Source: Alligator mississippiensis
Taxonomy: Eukaryota; Chordata; Crocodylia; Alligatoridae
Direction: 5' to 3'
Length of the DNA: 64,000 bases
NCBI RefSeq assembly: GCF_030867095.1
Contig: NC_081832.1
Location: 37,705,756-37,769,755, forward strand
The translations under genes were made by a program, and so were the position numbers. Shown one piece after another: positions 49,991 to 61,900 of this stretch (the first letter of the stretch is position 1; each line of letters begins with the position of its first letter). Under the pieces are notes generated by a model that had not been told where the DNA came from, made no database searches, and saw nothing but the letters and a program-made list of their open reading frames with translations.

Positions 49991-52900
49991 CCCCATAGAT
50001 GGATGGATAATTTTTTTGTGTTCCTGCCTCTAGAAACATTTTGTAGCAAAATAAAAACAAACACACGTTAAACTTCAAAACTTTTACTTTTAAAATGGTA
50101 GTTTACAGTATAAACTTTTCAATTACATAATGATTCACTTAACAGCAAAGTCATTATAAAACTCAATAGTTAACTTGTTTTACAAAAATCAACCCAATAA
50201 AGTCGGAAAATCGGCATAATCATAACAATTTTGGCTTCAAAAGAAACCCACAAGAAATGTAGGTCAAGACATAAAAATTACAAATGAAAAATGTTGAGGT
50301 ACAGTCTGTAGTTGTAGAAGCCATTGTAATAATAATCAATTATTTAAACTTTAGCACAGCAACTGAGTGAGTGGAAGGTTTTTCTTGACAAAAAACAACA
50401 TTTCTGCTTTTTCACACATCAGTCGGTTCCTCTTCACATCCACAACATGTGAAGCTGCACTGAAAAGCCATTCACTCTCAACACTGCTGCAGGGGCAGAG
50501 AGAAATTTGAAACTTTCATGCAGCTTCAGCCAAAATTGGAAACTGACCTCTGTTGCTCTCCCAGTATTTCAGTTTTTCAGCACTTCTTGGAAACTTGGGC
50601 TCACTCAAGTAGCCTTGTTTCTGAAATGTTACACTGATGTTTACCCCTGTTTCTACCACAGGGGTACTTTCCTCCAATATCTCATCATACATTGAACACA
50701 GGGATCTCAGTTTTGTAGTGCTGTCACCTGCTTCCTTCGATTTCTTTGCAGTAGGTTCTGCCACTTCTATGTCATTCCTGCTTGCTTGCATTTTTTCCAG
50801 GTGTGCCACCAACATTTCTGTAGCCAGCAGCTTTTTGCTATTATCAGTAAAGTACCTGTCCTTGTATCAGTGTTGCAATCCTGTAAAGAGGTTCTGATTC
50901 AATATCAGCAAAGTGTGTTTCCATGGTTTCCAGCAAAATAACTTTCATAGTTTTAATTTTGTGGTCGAATGATTTTTCATTCGATAGCTAGTACGTCAGA
51001 CACACTGCACTGTGATAACACTCCTTCACTCACAATGAGCTGGAGTATATGTGCTATACAAGGTAAACTTGGCAAACCTGAGTCTTTAATTGCCTTTGCT
51101 ATGTTTCTTGCGTTATCCCTAATAATGGCATGAACTTCTGTCTTTGGGATTTTCCAAGCTGCAAACATCTTGTCAAATGCTATTGAAATAGCATCGGCCG
51201 TATGGGAACTGTTGAACTCCTGGGCCTGTAATACTGTCCTCTGTAAATTATACTTCACATCTATCCACTGTGCAGTTAAACTCAGCATTGACATAGGTGA
51301 CGCATCAAAGCTCCAAATATCAGTTGTAAAGCTAAATGCTAATACACGATCTTCTTCAACCAACTTCTGTATGTGTTCTAAAATAACACTGTACAGTTCT
51401 GGCAGTGCAGTCTCAGCTATAAACTTTCTGCTGGGCAGTGTGTAACGAGGCTCCAGGCATTCAATGAGATGGTGGAATCCAGTATTTTCTACAATGGAAA
51501 ATGGCTGATTATCTAGAGTTATAAATTCCACTAAATGGCTAGTAATTGCTTTAGCTCTGGCTTCTCCACTTGCAAATTTCTGTGTGCATTTTAGTGCCTC
51601 ATATAACGATAGCTGCTTTGGTGCTGATTTTTCCTGCCCTGATTCTTTCTTCTCTGTAGTCATCTTTTGGAAATCATTGTATTCAGTAACATGGTACGTC
51701 CTGAGGTGGTGTATTAAGTCTGATGTGTTGAAATCTTTAGTGGTGTCACCTCCAAGCAAAATATTTGAAGCACATATTTGGCAATCAGCTGTTCTGTTGT
51801 TCTTTTCAAACACTTTAAAACATTCTATATCATGATTCTTTTCAACATATTTACCAGCTGATTGAGATCTCACAGTGCACGGTGCAACACAGTATAGTAT
51901 AAATCTTTTTACTGATTTATGCTCCAGATGGAGCCCTTGGGAGGGTCAGCAGTACCCTGCCCCCTGTCTGCGGGGGTTGCCTGGAGGGGCCCCTGAAGCC
52001 TGGGAGTGGGGTGGGGAACAGGAGTCCCCTCACCTGTCCCATGCATGCCCAGCTTGAGGCCCTGGAGAGGCAGGTGAGAGAATCACAGGCAGAGGTGAGC
52101 AGGCTGCAGGGGATCAGGGCTGCTGAGGATGAGATTGATGGGTACTTTCATTCTCTGCAGGATCGCACACATAGCGGGGAGACAACATGGGGGGACTCGA
52201 TGCGGATGTATGGAAGACGGTCACCTCTACAGCCAGACATTGCACTGCTGGGACAATTTCCCCAGTATAGCTGGGGAACAGTTATGAGGCCCTGGCTTCA
52301 CTGGAGGAGAGTGCAGCAGAGGAAGCCACATCCACAACAACCACCATGCAGATTGAAGGACAACCAGACAGCCAGAGGAAGAAATGCCGAGTCATCATGA
52401 TGGGCAACTCCTTTCTGAGGGGAACGGAGAGAGTCATCTGCCGCCTGGAACCCATGGTACAGGAGGCATGCTGCCTGCCTGGAGTCCAGATTGGGGATGT
52501 CACTGTGAGGATTCCTGACCTCATCTGGCCCTCCGACTACTATCCCATGGTCCTCATCCATGTGGGTACAAATGATGTGGCCAGGAGTAGTCCGGGCTGA
52601 ATCATGAGTGACTACAAGGCTCTAGGGGCCAGGCTTAGGAGACTGGGGGCACAGGTGGTCTTCTTATTGATCCTCCCGATCAGCGGTCATGGCATGACAG
52701 CTGCATTAGAGCAGTCAACTTGTGGCCATTGTTTGGGTTTTGGGTTCCTTGATCACAATCTGCACTTCCATGGAAGGGGTATGCTGGGATGTGATGGTCT
52801 TCATCTCTCTTTGAAAGGTAAGAGTCTGTTTTCTTATAGGTTGTCTGATCTCCTACGCAGGACTTTAAACTAGGTTCGTTGGGGGATAGAGGTGCAGAAG

Positions 52901-55900
52901 ACAGAGAGAAGCTAGGAACAATGAACCACCAGCCATGTGCTAGAACAGTCCACATAAGTACTAAGGGGCCTGATAGGCATCAGGACAGGGGGTGGGGGTG
53001 TACCAAGGGCATCTATCGGTGGGGGCTTAAGTGTCTCTATACTAACGCTAGGAGCATGGGGAATAAGCAGGAGGAACTCACACTTCTGCTTACAAACAAA
53101 GATTTCAACCTGGTTGGATTAACTGAAGGGGGGCGGCCCTCTATGTTAAGGAGCAATACATGTCTTCCATAATGAAGATGGGATCAGAAGAAGGCCAAAT
53201 TGAGGTACTGTGCATCAGAATACAAGGGAGTCAGGGGGAAAGGGACTTAGTAGCGGGGGTCTATTACAGACCGCCACACCAGGAGGATGAGCTAGACCTG
53301 GAATTCTCCAGACAGTTCTCAGAGGTCGTACAGTCAAGAGGTATGGTTGTCATGGGTGACCTAAACTACCCTGACATCTGCTGGGAGAAGCAATCAGCTA
53401 GATCTGATCATTCACATAGGTTATTAACCTGCATACAGGACCTTCAGCTAACACAGGAAGTGCACAGTCCCACTAGGGGAAATGCCTTACTGGATTTGGT
53501 GTTTGCTACACGAGATGATCTGGTGGGAGATCTGCAGATACAGGGTAGCCTAGTGGATAGTGACCACCAATTGTTGGAATTCACTATCCGACAAAAGGTG
53601 GGAAAGATAACCAGTAGGGCAGAAGTGCCAAACTTCAGAAAGGCTAACTTCAGTGAGCTCAGGAGATTAGTAAGAGAGGCACTGAAGGACAACAGCACTG
53701 GTGAGATGGGAGTCCAGGAAGGTTGGTCGTTCCCCAAGGGAACAATCCTTCAGGCACAGAAGGGAACAATTCCATTGCACGTGGGGGGGGGGGGGGGGGG
53801 GGGGGCGCAAGAGGGGTCAATAAATCCTCTTAGCTGAACAGGGAAATCCAGGAAAGCCTAGGGGTGAAAAAAGGCATACAGACTGTAGAAGAAGTAGGTA
53901 GCCACCAAGAAGGGGTATACCTACTTGGATTGCACTTGCAGGGAGTCAGTTAGAAAGGCCAAAGCAGCAATGGAACTCAGGCTGGCATAAAAAATTAAAG
54001 ATAGCAAAAAGTCCTTCTTCAGGTATATAGGGAGCAAAAAGAAGGCACATGGCAACATAAGACCCCTACAGGACAGACTAGGGCAATTGGTGACAGATAG
54101 GACTGACAAAGCTGAGTTCTTCGTGAGTTTTTTGCATCTGTATTCCTGAACATGGATAAAGATATATCTCCCAGTTGGATTATAGACAGGCACAAGAGGG
54201 ACACCAGGCCACTGACAGTTAGCAATGACCTAGCAAAGGGACACTTGGAGGGGCTGGACGTTTTTAAGTCAGCAGGCCCAGACAGTCTTCCTCCCAGGGT
54301 GCTGAGGGAATTAGCCAGTGTCACAGAATCACTGGCAAGACTATATGAGCACTCGTGGCACTCTGGACAGGTCCCAGATGACTGGAAAAGGGCCAATGTG
54401 GTCCCTATTTTCAAGAAAGGGAGGAAGGAGGATCCAGGTAACTACAGACCAGTTAGTATCACCTTTATCCTTGGAAAAACCTTTGAAGAAATTATTAAGC
54501 AACACATTTGTGGGAGTCCAGCAGGAAAAATAATGCTGAAGGGGAACCAGTATGGATCCATAGCAGGTAGATCCTGCCTGACTAACTTTGTTTCTTTTTG
54601 TGACCAGGTCACACAATGCTTAGATGAAGGAATTGAGGTAGATGTCATTTACTTGGATTTTAAAAGGCCTTCGATACAGTGTCTCATCCCATTCTTATAA
54701 ATAAACTAAGCAGCTGTGATGTAGATGATTATACAGTCAGGTGGGTGGTGAATTGGCTTATGGGATGCACCTAGAGAGCGGTGGTGGACGAGCTGGTATC
54801 GACCTGGAAAGATGTGGGCCGTTGGGTCCTCTAAGGTTCGGTCCTTGGACCAAGTGCTGTTCAATATCTTTATCAGTGACTTGGATGAGGGTGTGGAGAG
54901 CACACTGTACAAATTTGCAGATGACACCAAATTATGGGGCAAAGTAAATGCACAGGTGGGCAGGGAACAGATTCAGGCAGATTTGGACAGGTTGAAAAAG
55001 CGGGCAGAACAGAATAGGATGCAGTTTAACAAAGGTAAGTACAAAGTGCTGCACCTAGAGAGAAATGATCACTAACACACATACAGATTGGGGGATGACC
55101 CTTTAAGTAGCACAGTGACAGAAAGGGATCTAGGGAGTCATAGTAGACTCCAAGATGAACATGAGTTGTCAATGTGACAAAACGATAAGTAAAGCTAACC
55201 ACATTCTATCATACAGGTGCATCATGAACAGGTCTAAGGAGGTGATATTTCCTCTTTATGAGGCGTTGGTAAGGCCGCAGTTGGAGTACTGCATTCAGTT
55301 TTGGGTGCTGCACTTCAAGAAGGATGTGGATAACCTTGAGAGGATCCAGAGGAAGGCTACTTGTATGGTCAGGGGCCTGCATGTGAAGCCCTACGAAGAC
55401 AGACTGAGGGACCTGGATCTTTTCAGCCTCTGCAAGAGAAGGCTGAGAGGTGATCTTGTGGCCATCTACAAATTCACCAGGGGGCCAGCAAGGAATAGGA
55501 GACACTTTGTTTACCAGGGTGCCTCTTGGGGTTATTGGAAACAGTGGCCACAAACTGACAGAGAGCAGATTTAAATTGGACATCAGGAAAAACTTCTTCA
55601 CAGTAAGGGTTACCAGAATCTGGAATGGGCTTCCAAGGGAGGTGGTGCTATCCTCTACCCTGGAGGTCTTTAAGAGGAGACTGGACTAACACCTGGCTGG
55701 GGTCATCTGACCCCAGAGCTCTTTCCTGCCCAGGGCAGGGGGTTGGACTTGATGGTCTACTGAGAACTCTTCCGACCCTAAAAGTCTATGAAATCTATGA
55801 ATAAAAGGCTTACCGTAGGCCCTTGGTCACCTCATCCATACCTGGCCTAGCTGCTCTGGATATTGCACCTTGGTTGCTTCAAGAGCCTTTGAGCAGACTT

Positions 55901-58900
55901 GATTAATTGCATCTACCAAGCTAGGGACAGACATTACACATAAGCCAGTTTAAGATGTCAGAAACTGGTTTAAACCTGTAACAGAACAAATGTTCAGTGC
56001 ACATAAACCAGTTTGAAAATGGCTGAAACTGGTCTGAGATAACCTGGTTGAATGTAGTATCAGACTTAACTGATTTGGCTCAAACCGGTTTATGCAGTCG
56101 GTCCCAGATCCCTTGCTGGTTTAAGTTAGACTCCCCAGCATCCCAGCATGCTCTCTGGGCTGGGCGGGGCTCTCTGCTCCACAGCAGGCAAGTGCTTTAA
56201 TTTCCTCAGTCCAGAGGGGATGTCTGTGTGGTTACAAACTGGTTTAGCCTAGCCAGGTTAGACTAACCTGCAAAGATTGAATCAATTCAGGCTCAGGTTT
56301 CTGAATGTCTGTCCCTAACCCTAGAGTGTGAATTGCCACATTCCAGCAGACTCCAGCATCTGATCACATGCAACACCGTACCCATGCTTAAAAATGGCGG
56401 TGGGGGCACTTTAAGTGCGAGGACACTGAGCTGGATAAGGAAGAAGCAGCAGACCTCCCGAGACAACAGGTCAGATCAGCAAGTGATTCCCTCTGCTCCC
56501 TGCAGAAGCAAGTCTCCAACCACCACCATCTGTCCTTTCTTGGTGGCGGTCATCTCGATCCTTTCCACCTTGATGAGGCCTGACCTGTCTTCCTCCACCA
56601 ATGGAATATGCTCCTCCCTCCCTGCTTCTAGGGCTGCATATCTGTTCTCCAGATGAACCACTGCAGGTGGAGGTGAAGATCTCAACTTGCTACCAGAAGT
56701 CACAAACCTCTAGCTTACACTCTCTTGCGGGGTCTATGTCCTCTCTCTTCTCTAGCGCTATGTTTGGCATTTCTTCCTCCACAGTCCTGGAGGCCAGCTC
56801 TGCTGTGGGGCATTTCTTCCTCCATACTCCAGCATCAAATCACCGAATGCCTCATGGCAGAGGCTGCTTTGGAGGCTCACCACTTCCTCCTGTAATTCTC
56901 TTGCCTGTTCCCTGAGAGACACCACTAGGAGGCACTGCTCACATCACAGGCACCCCCCAACCTGTTTGTCAGTGGATGGAACCTGCAAGCCTCAGTACTC
57001 ACAGCGCCAAGCCTGGGACTGTGTTGAAGAGTCAATGGTGAGTGGTTCTGCCTGGACAGAAGCCTCACAGGTATAAGCAGAGGCAGTGGCTCTGGCACTG
57101 CAATGTCCTCCAGCTGTGTCCCTGGGTCTCTTCATCTGTCTTCTCTCTCTTACTGCTCTTCCAACCAGACCTTCCCTAACAAACCCACCTGGATCTGGCC
57201 TGTTTATTTCTCGTTGGCTCCAAAGGGTTCCTTTTTTTCCGTTTTCTCATGCCAAGGTGAAAGACTTGCCCCTCAAAAAGTGGGGGAGTGCTCATGAACT
57301 GGCCTGCAAACTGCTTACCCTGTTTGCAGCCCATATTTACTGGCTCCCTGGTCACCTGGGAAGTGACTTTTATATTGAACTGGCTCTGCCCCCTTGCTAG
57401 GGCTTCTGTCAGGCCCAGGCAGCAATCACTCAGTAGTCAGCAATCACTCCCAGCTTATCAGAGCACACACCCCAAACACACACAGCCCACCAGACAAACA
57501 CTCAGCAAACCAAAGGCTCAGGAAGCTGGATCACTTACCTTCCCTGGGAAGGATGTGGTGCCTGGCTTCTCTCCCCCTTCCTCCTCTTGCCCCCAGCAAC
57601 TGCCTGCAAACTGCTTACCCTGTTTGCAGCCCCTGTTCACTGGGTCCCTAGCCTCTGGCAATTGGACCTGAGTTCATTAATATATACATGACCCATCCTC
57701 AATAAATTATCTAGAGCACTGGGATGGCTGGAACTGCTATTCAAGCAGTGAGGAATCTCCAAAGGAAAACTGAAGATCCAGCCCACCTGGATCTTACAAA
57801 CATCCTAATCAAAGGACTGCTTTTCAAGCACAAAAAGGAGCACTTATAAGGAACAGATATTACATTTGTTCCTGGACAAGTTGTGTCTGTGTTTGTCCTG
57901 GAACAGAAATATCCCAGAATTGGTGTGTACATACATCTTTAGTCCATCTTATCCCCTTAACCTTTTTAGGATTTATCCTGGGACAACAGACTTAGATGTC
58001 TTAACAATTGAACTTTGTCCCAGGATAAAATGGTTTATCGCAGGACAAATTCAGTAGCAAAAGTAGTTCTAGAGAACTGGAGGAAAGTTAACATTGTGCA
58101 ATATTTAAAAAAAACTGAGAAAGGAAAACCACAAGCACACATGGCAGAACACAGAAGATGCAAAATTGCACCAAAATTGAATCAAGCAAGAACAAGGACA
58201 CAATCACTAACTTCAAGAGGGATGGAAAGAATAAGGAAGTTTAAAAGAGTTTCAGGAAAGGCAAACAATCTCTTATATACAAAAAGGAAGCAGATGTACA
58301 GAATACTGTGGCACAAAAAAATGAAGCCATTTTATAATATCATGTAAATTGTTGTCAGAAATTAAAACAAACACAAACTGACCAATCCTAGACAACAAAG
58401 GCAACTTAATAACAAAGACACCAAAATAACTATGGTACCTACAGCCACTTAGCATTTTCCAAGGGATGCCTTGAGTCTAAAAAGGTTGAAAACCACTGCT
58501 ATTACCTCTCGTCTGTTGTTTTCAGCCCTGGCTCTCTCCTCTTCTTTCTGAGTTTGGATAGTAGCAACCTCCTGCCTCAGATCCAAAAGTTTCGTCTCAT
58601 AAGCATTTGTTAGCTCTGTTTTCTCTTGCGCTGAGTGCTTCAGGACCTCTTTCAGCTCCGAATTGTGCTGTTCCCGCTCCTTCTCCTAGTAAATGGAAGA
58701 GGAGCCATTAAGATGCAGGGGTTCCCACCTCTCCAAAGAGTGCTGAGTGACACCAAAGTCCCAGGGTTGTGTCTCCTCCACCAACAAGAAGCATTACCAG
58801 TATATGTTATTGGTAGTGGTGTATCCTGTAGGGAAGCAACTTTTCCCTGTTATGACCTGTTTGCTAGTGACTTTAGGTCAGAGGAGGTAATATCTTCCTT

Positions 58901-61900
58901 CTCCTATCCACCTGCTTAATCTTCGCTAATGTGAGGACTCTTTCTGTTCTTGTGGAGTTTCATGCATTTCCACCCTAAATAGTTATTTTTACCCTTCTTT
59001 CCTGAGCTTCCCAGAGAACATTTCAAATTTTGTTCAGTGTTCAACAAGTGTAAAATGAATACAAAATGAAAAGAAGCCCCTGTGCCCTCAAGTGTTGTGT
59101 AAAAGGCAGGCCAGATAATGCAGCAGCGAGTCACAAGGCATCACCCTTTTTTGCTGCAGGAGCATTTGCAAACCAGCTCTCTGTTTCCAGATTTGTTCAT
59201 AATTTTGTGAATGTTTTGAACATCTACACAATAGCTTATGGGTTATTAACAGCAAATACCTTCTGTACTGAATAATCTTTAATAGTCATTTTAATTGCAC
59301 AGTCTTATTTCTGGTCCTTGACTGCATGAAAGAAAAAGATTTTGAATTCCACGGGAGCCACTGTATGCAGGAAAGGTTAGGAAATGTTAATACAGTCTAA
59401 GTCTTTGTTATCTAGGCTACATGGACCAAATGTGAGACATTATACTATAAAAATTAGGCTGTTGTAATATTATTAGCTGGGATTGGACTGACTTAAATTT
59501 CTGTTGTCACATTTACCCCACGTAATGTTGGCATGAACACCCTCCTATGGATCTGTTAACAAGCAAGGTTCCAAACTACACAGACATAAGAAAGACTTTA
59601 GAATGGGGTTTGATGCCCACTTGCAATTAGAAATGAATGTGTTTTGACAATACCACCCCTGCTGTGTTAGTCACCTTCTGTCTTCTTACACAGTCATGAC
59701 CATAAAGCATGTAACTGTACTAACAGCAGGTTTGTGCATGATGTATAATGCAGAAACCTCAAAAGGCAAAACTACTTAAGAGTTCTGGAACTTCCTAGCT
59801 ATCTTGTACTGGAGTGGAAACCAGCATATAAGCATGTATGGAGAGACGAATATATGAAGCAGAGCAGCACAAATCATCCAAGTATTAGACTTAGCAGCCA
59901 TGCTGTGTGTAGAGAAAAAACATGATAAATAAGCATGTGTTAAAATATTACTAAACAACCAAGGATGGGGCTTATCTGTTGCACTCAGAGCCATTGGCTA
60001 TCCCATTTGATTGTGGCCATCATATCACGTACCAGCTCTTGTATGAGTTTGTTCCTTTCCTTCTCATATACAGTTTGCTGAAGGTTTAATGTATCTTGAT
60101 ATTGCTGCTCTTTTTGTGAGAGCTGCTGCTCCACATCCATTCGGTCTTGTTCCATTACTGACTTTTCTGCTTCCAGCTCACAATGAAGACATTTCACCTC
60201 TCCTAGAGAAGGAGTGCAAGAACTTAAGCCTCTCATCTCCCAAGCAAGCAAGGACTCTTTCAAACCCCAGAGGCTCCATGACTCTTCCCCACACAGGCCA
60301 CAAGCCTTTTACCTTGTAACACCTCCTTGGCCTGGGTGACTGTCTGAAGTTGCATTTCCAGCTGACCCTTGGTGACCCCCAGCTGAGAGAGAAGCTGCTG
60401 GGCCTCAAAAAGGCTAGATTCCAGAACATCTTTTGCTGATCTACAGGGTAAAAGTAGAAAAAATAATCTTGCTCTTGGAACTAACAGCATTGATATTTCA
60501 CTGAGTAGCTCAAGATCCCCAACTTGGGGGTGGAAAGTAAACATTTTACAGAAAATCACAAATAGGTGATATTTTTACCATTTATTTGCTACAGGTCTAC
60601 AGTCTGTATGCTAGAACTCCCGTGAGCAGCTCAGGCATGGAGCCATGTGGTATCTACAACAGAAAGGCCAACTCACAGTTTGGTTTTAACAACAAGGATG
60701 CTATTTACTTTTATGTGCCTAAACAGCTCATAGTTTTGGGGGTGTTGGTTGTAGCTGTGTTGGTCTAAGGACATAGGCAGGCAAAGTTACCAGCTTCTAG
60801 GGCTGTGCGAAGCTTCAGTCGCCGATTCAATTCGGGGGAGATTCAGCCCAACTCAGTGGCCAAATCTCTGAATCCAAATCGAATCAGTGGACCCTTTAAT
60901 CTCTCTGAATCAAATCGGAACCCTCTGAATTGATCTGGAGAGATTCAGAAAGATTTGGCGATTCAGACATAGACACAACTTTAAATGTTTTTTCTACATA
61001 CCTCAAGGTACCAGGCGGCTCGTAAATGCTGTGATGCTGGGGTGGATGGAGCGTCTGACAGGAGCACAGGGGGTCCCCAGTGCGCTTGGCAGCAGACCCA
61101 GAAGTAGACCAGAAGCACTTTCGGTCCACTTCTGGGTCTGCTGGGGGGCATGCAGGGGGACCCCCCCATCCTCCACCCCAACTTGGTGACTGGTGCCTCC
61201 TGGGTCTGGGGAGGCAACTGGGGTCTCCCCATGGCTGATCACCGAGCCGAGGGATTGTGGGGGTAGGGCCCAGCCCACTCCCCAGTAGACCCGGAAGTGG
61301 ACTGGAAGTACTTCCAATCCACTTCTGAGTTAGCCACCAAGCATGCGGCCCCCCCACAACACTCCTGTGGGACACTCCATCTGCCCCACCATCACAGGGT
61401 TTGCAAGCCATGCCTGGTACCTTGAGGTATGTAGAAAAAACATTTAAAGCTGTGTCTATGGCCGAATCGCTGATTCTCTGAATCAGCATTTAATCTTCAG
61501 ATTTGGATTTGCCCGAATCGAATTGGGGACACTTTGCTACTCTGAAATCCCTCCTTTTGTATTCTTTGTCCCCTCTGATGACTTCTTCTCTGGGCATCAT
61601 TGACTGGTTTCCCTGTGGTCATCATACTGTCCATGTTCTGTTCTTTCAGCATATTCTTTTGTTTCCCAAACCTATCACATGTACACATCTTAATTTGGTT
61701 ATTTACTGGTCTCCTAATTTGGTCCAACTACCAAAGCCAGAAATCCCAAGGACTCTGCAGTTGAGCACTGTGACCTAATGTCACCTTATCAAATATTGGG
61801 GAATAGTGTGGTACATGTCTTCAATTTACCAGTCTGTGTGTCTGCTGGCTTCAGACAAAGTGGGTCTTGAAGGAAACTTTGTCAGAAATAGGCTTTTAGA

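Larger units (their letters stand above)
49802..51885 (-). mobile_element. hAT transposon with a broken transposase gene; shares ends with the foldback elements
   Basis: The left end TAGGGGTGCACTAATAAGG and the next ~90 bp (GGCCGATACC, TGATTATTAACCAGCCATAT) match the ends of both foldback elements. The minus strand encodes a BED-type, ZBED-like hAT transposase in pieces. The right terminal repeat is not found; the element stops at a plus-strand CR1 near 51885. It is therefore defective. Confidence 0.82.
51900..55804 (+). mobile_element. CR1 LINE, near full length, plus strand, decayed
   Basis: About 3.9 kb with ORF1 (coiled coil plus SGNH esterase), endonuclease and reverse transcriptase in order. 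It ends CCCTAAAAGTCTATGAAATC followed by TATGAATAAA, the CR1 3' terminus. Many frameshifts and stops; no long intact ORF2. It abuts the broken hAT at its 5' side. Confidence 0.88.
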
